Origin: Diphasiastrum complanatum
Taxonomy: Eukaryota; Streptophyta; Lycopodiopsida; Lycopodiales; Lycopodiaceae
Length of the DNA stretch: 64,000 nucleotides
Assembly: GCA_029204225.1 (NCBI GenBank)
Contig: CM055098.1
Coordinates: forward strand, 48,756,088-48,820,087
Direction: 5' to 3'
Part shown: piece by piece, positions 1 to 12,608 of the stretch
Layout of the letters: each line of letters starts with the position of its first letter
Numbering within the stretch: the stretch's first letter is position 1
Program-made: the position numbers and the translations under genes
Notes under the pieces: generated by a model
Databases searched by the model: none
Seen by the model: the letters and a program-made list of their open reading frames with translations, nothing else
Told to the model about the DNA's origin: nothing

Positions 1-16
1 GTTCAATTTTTTCCCA

Positions 17-165
17 AGACTCGAATTTCCCAAGACTCGAAATTTCAAAAGACTCGAAATTTCCAAAGACTCAAATTTTTTATAAGACTCGAATTTTTTG
101 AAAGACTCAAATTTTTCCAAGACTCGATTTTTTCCAAGACTCAAAATTCTCAAAGACTCGAATGG
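17..165. repeat. Minisatellite, ~20-bp AAGACTCGAATTTTT-like unit
   Basis: Seven to eight imperfect tandem copies of a unit built on AAGACTCGAAWTTTYC, with T/C and length variation between copies. No coding sense is visible. It may extend left beyond the window start. Confidence 0.8.
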
Positions 166-220
166 ACAACCATGTACATACACACATACATCGGCCACCC
201 GACCATCGACTTTCCTCCTA

Positions 221-326
221 AATCATCGTTGCTTGCCCGTCAACGAGATACTGAATTTCCAAATCATTGGAAAATCATCGTTCGTCAACGAGATACTGAA
301 TTTCCAAATCATCGGCCATCACCTAG
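221..326. repeat. 45-bp tandem duplication
   Basis: Two head-to-tail copies of a segment that includes CGTCAACGAGATACTGAATT, at about 238 and 283. Reading frames across it (98-373, 172-384) simply translate the repeat and show no protein family. Confidence 0.75.
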
Positions 327-820
327 ACCGGCCGCCATTGCCCATCAACGACGGGCACTCACAACTTGTATAAAGATATTTTAGAGAGAGGATGTAAGGT
401 TGTCGTAAAAAAATTAGCCTTGTGTCGTCAAAAATATCACATTCTGCTCGCAAAAAATTTGACCCATTCTTCAAAGATAAAAGCTAAAAAATATTTTTAA
501 ACGCGATCCGGGATTTTCCATTAGGGTTTCCCGGAACGCAATTTTTTTTTTTTTTTGTATAGTTGCCAATATGGGTATCATGTGAAAGGATATCAAAAAA
601 ACAATTGTTATGCAGATCTGTTGCTTGGTTTTAGATGACTGCGGGCTACATTGATTAGAAATCTGGACATCAGTAGATGGTTTAAGAAAACTGGCTGCAT
701 TTTCATATGGTTTCAGAAATTTGGACTGTGTAGTCTGTCGATTGTTTCGGGAGCGAAACACCAAAAAGTGTGTTTTCACTCAGGGAGTTGGAAGGCCAAA
801 TCAGGAAGAGGCGTTGCCCT
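327..820. other. No gene seen
   Basis: Mixed AT-rich sequence with a T15 run near 542. Short open frames exist on both strands, but none has recognisable motifs. Confidence 0.4.
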
Positions 821-935
821 CCAAATCCCCCACCGGGGGGCTACCGCCCCCCGGACCCCCTGTTTCTCGGGGGCTACCACCTCCCGAACCCCCCGTTTCT
901 CGTGGGGGCTACCGCCCCCCGAACCCCCTATTTCA
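821..935. repeat. GC-rich tandem repeat, ~33 bp x3
   Basis: Three imperfect copies of a unit reading roughly GGGGGCTACCGCCCCCCGAA followed by CCCCC(T/C)GTTTCTC. Each copy contains a GGGGGCTACCGCCCCC-like hairpin. Frames through it give proline-rich PPEPPVSRG repeats, which I treat as a by-product rather than as a protein. It is a sharp GC island in AT-rich surroundings. Confidence 0.75.
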
Positions 936-1552
<617 letters not shown>

Positions 1553-1664
1553 CCAACAAACTAAACAAAAATGCTGAATCATGCTAAATAAAAACCATGC
1601 TAAGTGTTCTGAACCAATCACCATACTACATTGTCCTGAACTGTACTGAAGCATTTTTCAACCA

Positions 1665-1665
1665 T

Positions 1666-1733
<68 letters not shown>
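1665..1733. repeat. Compound (TC)n(AC)n microsatellite
   Basis: About 20 bp of TC followed directly by about 48 bp of CA. Confidence 0.97.
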
Positions 1734-1734
<1 letters not shown>

Positions 1735-1904
1735 GAACAGTACTGAATCGTTACACTATTATGAATAAGATCATTGTAATATATAATATCGGGCCACGAC
1801 ACCAAAATGGGGTACAATGATGTTCCATGAACATCATGAAAACTACACAACTAAGGCTCGTCAGAGTCACGGTAGGAACCATCATCTGAATTTGTGCTTG
1901 ACTG

Positions 1905-3060
1905 TAGATCTCAAGGGTCTGTAGATGAATCAGAATTGGAGAGAGCCATATGCCATGGTTGGTGTGGCCCTGACTCTGCCGCGTGCTCTGGCTCTCCACT
2001 ACGTGCTCTGGCTCTGGATACTCCCCTTGTCTCTACTTCTGCCTCTATCTCTCTCCCCTCCTCTGGCCCCCCTCTGCCTGCCCCCACCCCTGTGTCTACC
2101 CCTGCGTGTCTGTGTGTCAGGTGGCTGTGATCCAACGCCCTGGGATGGCCCTACCCACTGTGATGATGCCTGGCCGACGGCTGCCTGTGATGCTCCACTC
2201 CTGTCTACAAAAAGTGAACTCAGCCCCCCCCCTCCTAGAACCTCTAGGTCTCCCCCTAGGCCTATGTGCAAAAATGACCGGCTCCTCCTCTGTCTCCGCA
2301 TCAAGGTCCACCAACAAGTCAGCCAGGTCATCCCCCTATGCCTCCGCCCCCATCTCCTTATCCTCCTCCGTATCCCCCTAAACCCACTCCTCCTCCTCTT
2401 GATAGTTAGCCTCGAGCTCATTTGCACCCTTAAGCCCTCATCATCCCCCTCCTCAACCCTATCCCTCTGCCTGTCTGCCCTCCTCGAACGCCGTGGAGCC
2501 CGTGCGTCAGCCTGTGCCTATCTATATAACTCTCTATAGATCTCATCATCCATCTCCTCCTGCGTGGGTGGTGCCCGAGGAGCAACAACTGCCGAATCCA
2601 CCAAGCAAGTGTCAAAGTTCACCTGCAACCAAAAACAATACATTGTTGTCAGCAATTCATTGCATAATTCGAAAGCAATTCAGTTCGTCAATTCATAGCA
2701 AGAAACAAGGGGTGATGATGTGACTCACCTTGAGCATCTGTCCCCCTCCTCGTGTGTGCCTCAACATACGGCCGTTGGTGTTCACGAACACCAACTGCCT
2801 ACACTGCTCGATGGACAACCTATTTCTCTTCTGCGTGTGATACAAGGCCCAGGTGCTCCAATTTCGCTCTCAAGCTCCTGCTGAACAGTCCTTGCAAGGA
2901 CTCTCTCAGCTAGTCATCGCAGGTCACTTGTGCCGCACCCATGGTAGCCCCACCATGAAACATGCCTCAACATATCCTCCCTCCGCCGACTCTGCTCTCC
3001 ATCGAAAGAAAACTAGTAGCGCTCAAAGCATGTCAACACGAGATCAAACCTGCGATTAAA
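1905..3060 (-). pseudogene. hAT-superfamily transposase remnant (C-terminal dimerisation region)
   Basis: The minus strand carries the C-terminal part of a hAT transposase, the dimerisation region of a cut-and-paste DNA transposon enzyme. Around 2870-2730 it reads ERNWSTWALYHTQKRNRL, then LVFVNTNGRM, matching the hAT signature ERNWS-F-x-HTKKRNRL followed by LVFVHYN. Upstream, a different frame reads SWWGYHGCG and LAERVLA, the usual preceding block, so there is a frameshift near 2890. A TGA sits just before ERNW, where the family normally has a small residue or Cys. A GT-AG intron (2623-2728) leads into an acidic exon starting VNFDTCLVDSAVV, with another stop at its YRELYR end. Beyond it, towards 1905, lies an Arg/Gly-rich, CT-rich stretch of uncertain coding status. 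The N-terminal transposase core is not visible. I call it a dead fragment. Confidence 0.65.
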
Positions 3061-3960
3061 AACAGACATACAACCATTCAGAAGAAGAAAATACACTGCA
3101 TTGAAAAACATTACCAGCCTAAAACAGAGCTGAACACATCCGAGCACGCGTCACATTGATTCTAGTAAGATCATAGCAAGTGCCAAAAAATACATGAGAA
3201 AGGGCGAGGGATAGAATAATTCCAGTGTGAGTGAAAACGGGCAACTGACGCTAGCGTGGGTGCCCTTGCAGGCATCTAGGAGTCCAGTGCAGGCCTAAAC
3301 CACACTACTGGCGGATGCTTGCACCCCTATATCCTAAAAAACATGGAATTAGGGCATGAAAATTGAAATTTGTGCTACGGATGTAGACGGGCAGAACGGA
3401 GGTCACAGGAGTCTCTGCTAGCATGTGGAAATGCATTCTAGGCTCAGAAATCACCTGAACAGTTGCCCAAAAATCATTTTCTGAAATGGCAAAAAAAAAT
3501 AAGCATTTGGATTGTGGTGTTCAAATCTCGCAAGGCGTGCCGTAATGTTGAAGCTGACTCCGTAGGAATCACCGTGGGCATGAAAAAAAGTGGTCTAGAG
3601 CCAAACTACGCTTGATTTGGTTGCCTACAGCTCAATGTAAACACTTGCAAAAAAACAAGCCTACACTTACCAAAAATCAAAAACTGATTTTTTTGATCTG
3701 TGCAAAGTTCAGATCCCCCTGGCACCGTGCACATCACCTCCGTATCGTCAAGTAGATGCCATCTGACTATGCACGCGCTTCTATCGGAACCTGTAGCTCA
3801 AAACAAAAAAATTTATCTCCTCCACGGCTGGCGCGATTCTGGCCGTGAAGAGGTGCAAATTTTTATAATATAATATTTTTTTTCTTTAATGCAATTCTGG
3901 GAGGAGAAATGCGATTTCTGAAATGTCTCCTCCCAGAATCGCGATTCTGTGCAACTATGA
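3061..3960. other. No gene seen
   Basis: Low-copy-looking sequence between the hAT remnant and the TA microsatellite. No motif or splice-supported frame was found. An inverted pair around 3897-3950 (TCTGGGAGGAGAAATGCGATT against its near-complement) could fold into a hairpin. Confidence 0.35.
3897..3950. repeat. Inverted repeat flanking GAAATG
   Basis: GGGAGGAGAAATGCGATTTC and a later GAAATGTCTCCTCCCAGAATCGC form imperfect inverted arms about 20 bp long. Function unknown; it may be a transposon terminus remnant. Confidence 0.45.
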
Positions 3961-4835
<875 letters not shown>

Positions 4836-4839
4836 ATTT

Positions 4840-4857
4840 TGGTGCCATTGCCAGGGA
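4840..4857 (+). other. Primer-binding site, tRNA-Asp type
   Basis: TGGTGCCATTGCCAGGGA differs at a few positions from the TGGCGCCGTTGCCGGGGA site used by plant Tat/Athila-type gypsy elements. Its place just downstream of the LTR supports this. Confidence 0.75.
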
Positions 4858-6048
4858 GCTACACCAATTTTTCAGTTTGCAGCATGTTTGGTTAATGGTT
4901 AGCTTGCATTAGGCATCTTGTCGTGGCATGAATAGTGTTAGATCTATATTTTAGGGTTAGTTTGGGATTGATTTTGCTTGATTTGAGTGGATTTGCTTGT
5001 TTGATATCTAATCTGATTATTAAACAAAAAAAGCTATTCAGGTTACCGATCTTAAGATCTATTTGGATTTGAGATATCAGAGAAAATAACAAAAATCGAT
5101 CAAATCTGTCAAATTTGGTCAAAAGGAGACAAAAAGCATCATCAGAACTCAGAACTTTTTATCCTCTTTCAAGAAACCTTCTCCGAGTTGCAAACACCTT
5201 CGGTTTTGTTTACAGAATCTTCAATTTGAAGGGCGAAGATGAATTCCCAGCAGATTTTCGAAAACATAAAAAAAACCACCAAAAATTATCAAAACCCTAA
5301 AAAATACAAAAAAAGAACCTTTGCTCGATTCACTGTGCTTAGATGTGATTCGGATCTATCTACTACCAAGTCGACGAAGAATAATACCAAAAATAAAAAG
5401 GGTTTCAGAGGATCAGTTGTCATATTGTCATATTTTTGTCAAAAAGTCACTTTTTTGCAAAATTACCAATATTACTAGTACTTGATCCTTCGCAAGAACC
5501 TTTTTCAAGTTTCCAAAACATTCTATTTATAGAAAACTATTATTTTTGAGTTCGACAAAGATTATTCTTGATCAGATCACAAAAAATCTTGATTTTTACC
5601 CTCGCTAGATTATAGAAACTGTATTTGTGTCAGAAACCTTCGTCCGGTTTTCCATAGTTTTATCTGTGTCAGATCTTCCATCTGAGAAGTCAACGAAGGT
5701 TATTTCCCAAGAAATTGTCGGAAAAGTGTCCAGAGAGTTTTTTTTTTTTCTCCAAAATAGCACTGTTGAACCTTTGCCTAGAGAACCTTCGCTAGTCCTA
5801 TTTTTAGTTTCTGATTTTCCAGATCAAGTCTCTGTCAAAATTTGGATCAAATATGATATATTCTGAATTGGATCCTGAGAGATTTATCATTTTTGAGAAG
5901 TATCGATTGATCGAATTTCGGAAAGTTTTTCATCATATAGAATCAGATTCTTGAAAAGTGGAATAGAGCTAGCAGATCTAATCTGAGATAGGTTTTTGAA
6001 AAAATCTATATCCAATCTCATTATCGATTTGATCTAAATTTGTAAAAA
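4858..6048 (+). other. Long untranslated leader of the gypsy element
   Basis: About 1.2 kb between the primer-binding site and the first gag ATG. A long leader is usual for Tat/Athila elements. It contains several diverged AACCTTCG...AGATTT segments (near 5164, 5320, 5500, 5637, 5770), suggesting old internal duplications. Small frames within it have no recognised motif. Confidence 0.5.
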
Positions 6049-6710
6049 ATGGCTGCCCTTGGAGCTGCTCCTGGAGGTGCCCCACAGGAGGTCAATCCAA
6101 TTATTGTTAGAAGAGCACTCCGATTGGATCTACCTAAATATAATGGATTAACAGATCCAGTTAGATTTCTTCAGATCTATGCTGAATCCTGTGAGGTCTA
6201 TGGTGAGATTTATACTCAAGATAAACTTAAGCTGTTTTCTATGGCCTTAATAGGCGCAGCACAAAATTGGTATTATAACCAAGATGAAACTGAGTGTACA
6301 GATTGGGAGGTTGTTAAACGAGCCCTTATCACACGGTTCAAACCATGGAAGTTTATGGAAGACCCTTTCCTACTTTTAAGTAAAATTAAAATGAGAAAGT
6401 GGGAAATGGTTCGAGATTACATCAAAAGGGTGAAACGTCTTAGATCTGAATTTGAACCTGAGCTGATTAATGAAAATGCCATGATTATGTGGTTTTTGTC
6501 AGGTCTACCTAAACGGATCAGTGATCTTGCGATAGAGTCCGGACTAACACTCTTGCAATTTGACATTGCAAGAGATTCATCCAATGAGTTGCTGGTGCTG
6601 AGTAACTTTCTGCTCCAGGCCTTCAAGGAGAATAATGACACATTGTCACAGTGTCTGACAAGTGGATTCACACCAACAACAAAGTATCTACTCATCCCTT
6701 ATCATACCAA
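6049..6710 (+). CDS. Exon 1: gag domain plus the start of the protease domain
   Basis: 662 nt, ending in phase 2 at ACCAA|GTAAGATA. Read through without splicing, it stops one codon later, in the intron. The last 15 residues (TTKYLLIPYHT) already belong to the Ulp1-like fold, so the fusion point lies inside this exon, roughly at residues 175-205. Confidence 0.7.
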
Positions 6711-7395
6711 GTAAGATATATTAAATGCTTCTTGCTGTTTTATGCATTAACATTGGCAAATTCAATTTAAATAGTTCTCAGAATTGCCGTTAAAGGACTT
6801 TCAATCTTATTTTGCAGTGACCACTGGAGTTTAAATCTGATCTCTATTAAGAGATCTGTAAATAATAATATCAAAGGTTTTTGTGTCAAGATGAATTCGG
6901 CCTTAAATATGCATAAGGATGTAGATATATATCTGCCATATTTAAGTAAATATATTTCTACAGATGTTCCCCATTCCGTGGACTGGGAGATCGTGAGTTT
7001 GGAAGTAAATTCTATCTTTCTTAATAGCATGTTGAAATCAGTATTCTAATGTAATTGTTTCATTCTAATTCATTCTGTTTCATAATTGATTTCTTTTGTG
7101 CTGAATTATTTTGTAGGCACCACAACAAAATGATTCTTTCAGCTGTGGTTGGTACACATTATACAATGCAAAGCTATTTTTTGAGTGGTTCAACCTTCAG
7201 CAAGATGTTGATATTTCTAAGGTAATAAATTTTGGGTATTCTTATTTTGGAATCATGATTAGTTTTCTATTTTGTTGATGTTTTTAGTTATTACTAATAC
7301 ATGAATGTTCTATTTTGCAGTTTACACTTCCTAAGTACACATCAAGCCGGGTGTACAGATTCATGACAAAAAATCATCCTGAGTATACTGGCTAG
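6049..7395 (+). CDS. Spliced gag-Ulp1 fusion: retrotransposon capsid domain joined to a C48 cysteine protease domain
   Basis: Four exons join without breaking frame: 6049-6710, 6818-6992, 7117-7221 and 7321-7395, giving about 338 residues. Each intron is GT-AG (donors GTAAGA, GTGAGT, GTAATA; acceptors TTTGCAG, TTGTAG, TTTGCAG). Residues about 25-170 resemble a retrotransposon gag (capsid) domain: LPKYNGLTDP, AAQNWYYNQ, RFKPW, YIKRVKRLRSEF and FLSGLPKRI. From about residue 205 the protein becomes an Ulp1/SENP-type protease: LLIPYHTNDHWSLNLISIK carries the catalytic His-Trp, and QNDSFSCGW carries the oxyanion-hole Gln six residues before the catalytic Cys. The usual Asp (YDS) seems to be Asn (MNS). 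Proteases of this fold cleave SUMO or ubiquitin-like proteins. The ATG follows AATTTGTAAAAA and is the first in frame after the LTR leader. Zinc knuckle, RT and integrase are absent. Active gene versus fossil is open. Confidence 0.68.
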
Positions 7396-7779
7396 GGCAA
7401 GGCTTCAGCCTCTCTTTATTGATGATGGTGCAAAGGATGATGTAGTTGTACTAAATTAAGATAAGAATAAATATAGATAGCATAGAAAAAAAATACATGT
7501 ATAGAATTCATAGAAAAATATACATTTATATATCATATGCTGTTCCATTTTATGAATTTGGGAGCACAAAATACATGTATTGATGCCCAACTTGGGCTTT
7601 CATTTATTGAATGAAAGAGTGTATAGACAGATTTCTACTAAAGTTTATTTGAAACTATTGTTCTCCGACAATGGTGATTGTTGTAGGTAGATCTTTGCAG
7701 CACATTATCAGCTCCTGTCTTTTTCGCATCTGTGACATGACAAATATTAGTGTGCAATTGTAAATGATGACATTTTCTA
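7396..7779. other. 3' flank of the gag-Ulp1 gene; no gene
   Basis: AT-rich spacer between two converging reading frames. It contains candidate plant polyadenylation signals (AATAAATA near 7467, AATGAAAG near 7610). Confidence 0.45.
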
Positions 7780-8555
7780 TTATTTTGTTCTATTTTGACA
7801 TGGCAATAAACATAAAGTACTTATGAGTCTTCGGTTGATGATAAATCTGAAATATGTTGGTAGATTGGTTTGTAATAGCATGAGCTCTGTTTTGATAAAA
7901 TCAAGCTTCCAATGTTCTTCCACCTCAACCATAGTCAGATATTTCTCATTGTAGATAATGCTGATCTCCATTTAGTTTGTGTGACCATTTAGTTCAAAGT
8001 CTTGATCCAATGGTAGCCATGTACCTTCGATTTTCTTGTATCTTTGGTAGCTAAATGTGAGACTGAGCATTTGCTTTTCGATATGATAACGAAAGATCAT
8101 TGAGGACTTTTTAATCCTACATTCTATGTCATTATTTGTTTTACTATCCCGGCCTTGATCCATGAGATCTGACAAAGTCTCATCTGATAAATCCTTGCAA
8201 ACAAATAAAGTTGGTGTCCTACGAACACTAGCACTCGAGAAAAAATCAACAAATATATGTAATGAGATAAACCAACTTAGGTGAACAATTTTTGAGCCTG
8301 TGCTTATCTTCATAGCATTTCTAATATCAATTAGTAGCTTGCATCTCAAGGACTTTGAAACAATGCTGTCAGGAGTAGGCCACTCATCACTTTGAAAACT
8401 AGGCAATGGATTTGCTTTGAGCTTGCCAAAACCTCCATCTATTTGTGGCGTATATAAAGTTTCATAAAAATAGATACCACAATCTGCAAGTTCCTTTGGA
8501 CTTCTTCCTCTGTATTGCAGCTTTCCAACATCAGAGTGAATCACGTCTAATATTC
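7780..8555 (-). pseudogene. Unidentified minus-strand exon, interrupted by one stop
   Basis: An acceptor (ACTTGCAG) at 8556 opens a frame that runs to a TAA at about 7972 and then continues in the same frame for 62 more codons to 7780. The upstream part (about 194 residues) includes YRGRSPKELADCGIYFYETL and WPTPDSIVSKSLRCKLL. The downstream part includes MVEVEEHWKLDFIKTEL. The sequence looks like real protein rather than noise, but I recognise no family. Either the TAA is the natural end and the rest is chance, or a CAA codon has mutated to TAA. It faces the gag-Ulp1 gene tail to tail. Upstream exons (above 8600) were not found. Confidence 0.4.
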
Positions 8556-8599
8556 CTGCAAGTGATTATGCGGGCTCCCATTCACTTATGCATGATGGA

Positions 8600-9495
<896 letters not shown>

Positions 9496-9783
9496 AGGCG
9501 CTCATTAACTAAAACATTGTATATAGCTAAAAGAGGCTATGCATACATGTATATAGATGTCTCTTCTGGCTGCTCGTAAAGGAGAAGCAAGGCTCTAAGA
9601 TGCTTCAAGCCCAAATGAAACTTTGCAGCCTAAACCACCTCCTACAAAGCCATGGGAGCAAAAATAGCAATAATGTATTCATCAACGACACTACCCACAT
9701 ATTTGTTTCTGCACTATTTCTGCGTCTTGAGAGTCCCCTTCTAAGCTATCCAAGGTTGCGAGCAATCATGATCCCGTGATAAT

Positions 9784-9945
9784 GCACTTTAGAAAATATA
9801 TATAGCAATCTGAGCTTCCACAAATGAGCCAAAAGAGGAGGAACAAAGTGAAAAAAGATAATAAGCACTTTAGAAAACATATATAGCAACCTGAGCTTCC
9901 ACAAATGAGCCAAAAGAGGAGGAACAAAGTGGAAAAAGAATAATA
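9784..9945. repeat. 81-bp tandem duplication
   Basis: Two copies starting GCACTTTAGAAAA at 9784 and 9865. Each contains CTGAGCTTCCACAAATGAGC and ends in an AAAAGAGGAGGAACAAAGTG block. They differ at a handful of positions, so the duplication is fairly recent. Confidence 0.85.
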
Positions 9946-10957
<1,012 letters not shown>

Positions 10958-11024
10958 CTGTTGGGAGTTTCCAATCCAATTGTTTTGTCTTTTTGTACTA
11001 GAGTTTTAAAGCCTTCAACACTAT

Positions 11025-11100
11025 CTGTTGGGGATAACGTCACTCGACGCCATAGACAACTGTTGGGAATAACGTCAGTCGACACCATAGACACTCACAG
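11025..11100. repeat. ~43-bp tandem duplication
   Basis: CTGTTGGGGATAACGTCACTCGACGCCATAGACA and CTGTTGGGAATAACGTCAGTCGACACCATAGACA are adjacent direct copies that differ at a few bases, several of them C/G to T/A changes. Confidence 0.8.
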
Positions 11101-11365
11101 AGGATGATTCAAAAGGTATGATTGTTCAGTGGAATATAGAAAAGGGAATACGAATAAATTATGACATATTAGTTGAACGTATCGGTGGCAAAAGAGACGT
11201 GCAATCTTTAGCTTTATAGACTTTACTTGCAAAGTCTTTGACCATCAACCCCATGATGCATAGCACAGATAAAATCATATGACATCCCTATTCACAAATA
11301 TACATCCACATTTCTTTCATACATTGAGCAAGGCTAAACTAATGATATATAGATATATATTATAC

Positions 11366-11366
<1 letters not shown>

Positions 11367-11448
<82 letters not shown>

Positions 11449-11461
11449 TGTATGTATGTAT
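11367..11461. repeat. Compound (TA)n(TATG)n microsatellite
   Basis: About 54 bp of TA followed by about ten TATG units. Confidence 0.96.
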
Positions 11462-11469
11462 GGACACAT

Positions 11470-12383
11470 ATATATTTGTGTGTCTATATCAAGTGTAGTA
11501 CCAAAAGAGTTATCAATGATGATGCTTTGATAATGACAAAATTGATGTTGTTGCTTATAAAATTTTATCTTCTCTTATTAGAAAGACTCAAAATGAAAAT
11601 GAAATAGTGTTGCTTTCAAAATGAAAATGAGTGTTGCAAAAGTGAATATTTGCATAGAAGCAATAGAAATAATATGGAATTTGCCTTGATGTTACAATCC
11701 TAAAAAGTAGCACTTAAATAAACCTATGAGAAATACTCTTTTTGGAAATTTTGTAGTATATTTTACAAAAGTTTTGTGCCTGGAATCAATTGGTGATTTT
11801 TTGAAATATTTTTTTTTTGCTAAGACATGTAAAGCTTTTAGAGCTTGTATATTTGTCTTATATAATTAAAGAAAAATCAAAAGAGTATAGGTTTAGTTGT
11901 AAGGAAGATATTGAAAATTTTGGAGTGAAAGTGATATCTTTTATCTTTGTAATCAATATGAAAACAATCTAATTTTAAGAGATAAAAATAAGGAGATCCT
12001 TGTTCTGTCTTGAATAGAATTCACAATTCTACTTAAAACGATATTTTAAAATTAATCATGATGAATAATTAAATGAATGAATCATCACAAATGTGACTCA
12101 ATATTTCATAGCTAAACTATATGCATATAATCTTGTATGACACAATTGATATTCTTGATCAAATAAACATAACAATTATTTTTTAACCGTTAATCACACA
12201 CTTTTACTAAATTAGACAAAAGACAAGACAAATATTCACTAGCAAAAAGAGAAAAAAATTATAGGAGAAAAAGAAAAACATTATTGACATATTGTATATT
12301 ACAATGGTCAATGTCAAATCCATTGCAAAATGAAAACTTTACTTTCATACAACATAGCTACTTAAAAAATAACTTTCCAAGAA
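11470..12383. other. AT-rich 3' flank of the DRIP-like gene
   Basis: No coding sequence recognised. The 3' untranslated region of the minus-strand gene should lie in its right part, but the poly(A) site cannot be fixed. Confidence 0.4.
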
Positions 12384-12608
12384 CTAACTAATTTTGACTG
12401 ACATAGAAATTAGTTTTTTTTGATATGTAAGAATCATAATTGCATCTTTTGGAAATGAATTCACATCAACTGGGACATCATGTGATATGTTATCTCCTTC
12501 TTGGTTACTTGTTCTGTCAGGACTAGCTTTTGGAAACCAAATAGTGTCTCGAACATGTTGCAGTGTTAAGCTTGAATCTAATGATTGTCCTTTGCAAATA
12601 ATCTCCAC
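12384..12608 (-). CDS. DRIP: Terminal exon of the DRIP-like gene
   Basis: Starts at a TTTTAG acceptor in phase 0, matching the phase-0 donor at 21996 some 9.4 kb away. It codes VEIICKGQSL, LTLQHVRDTIWF and, at the end, DAIMILTYQKKL before the stop, the expected last third of a RAWUL domain. This match makes the exon assignment convincing despite the distance. Confidence 0.8.
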   Translation of the reverse strand: MEIICKGQSLDSSLTLQHVRDTIWFPKASPDRTSNQEGDNISHDVPVDVNSFPKDAIMILTYQKKLISMSVKIS

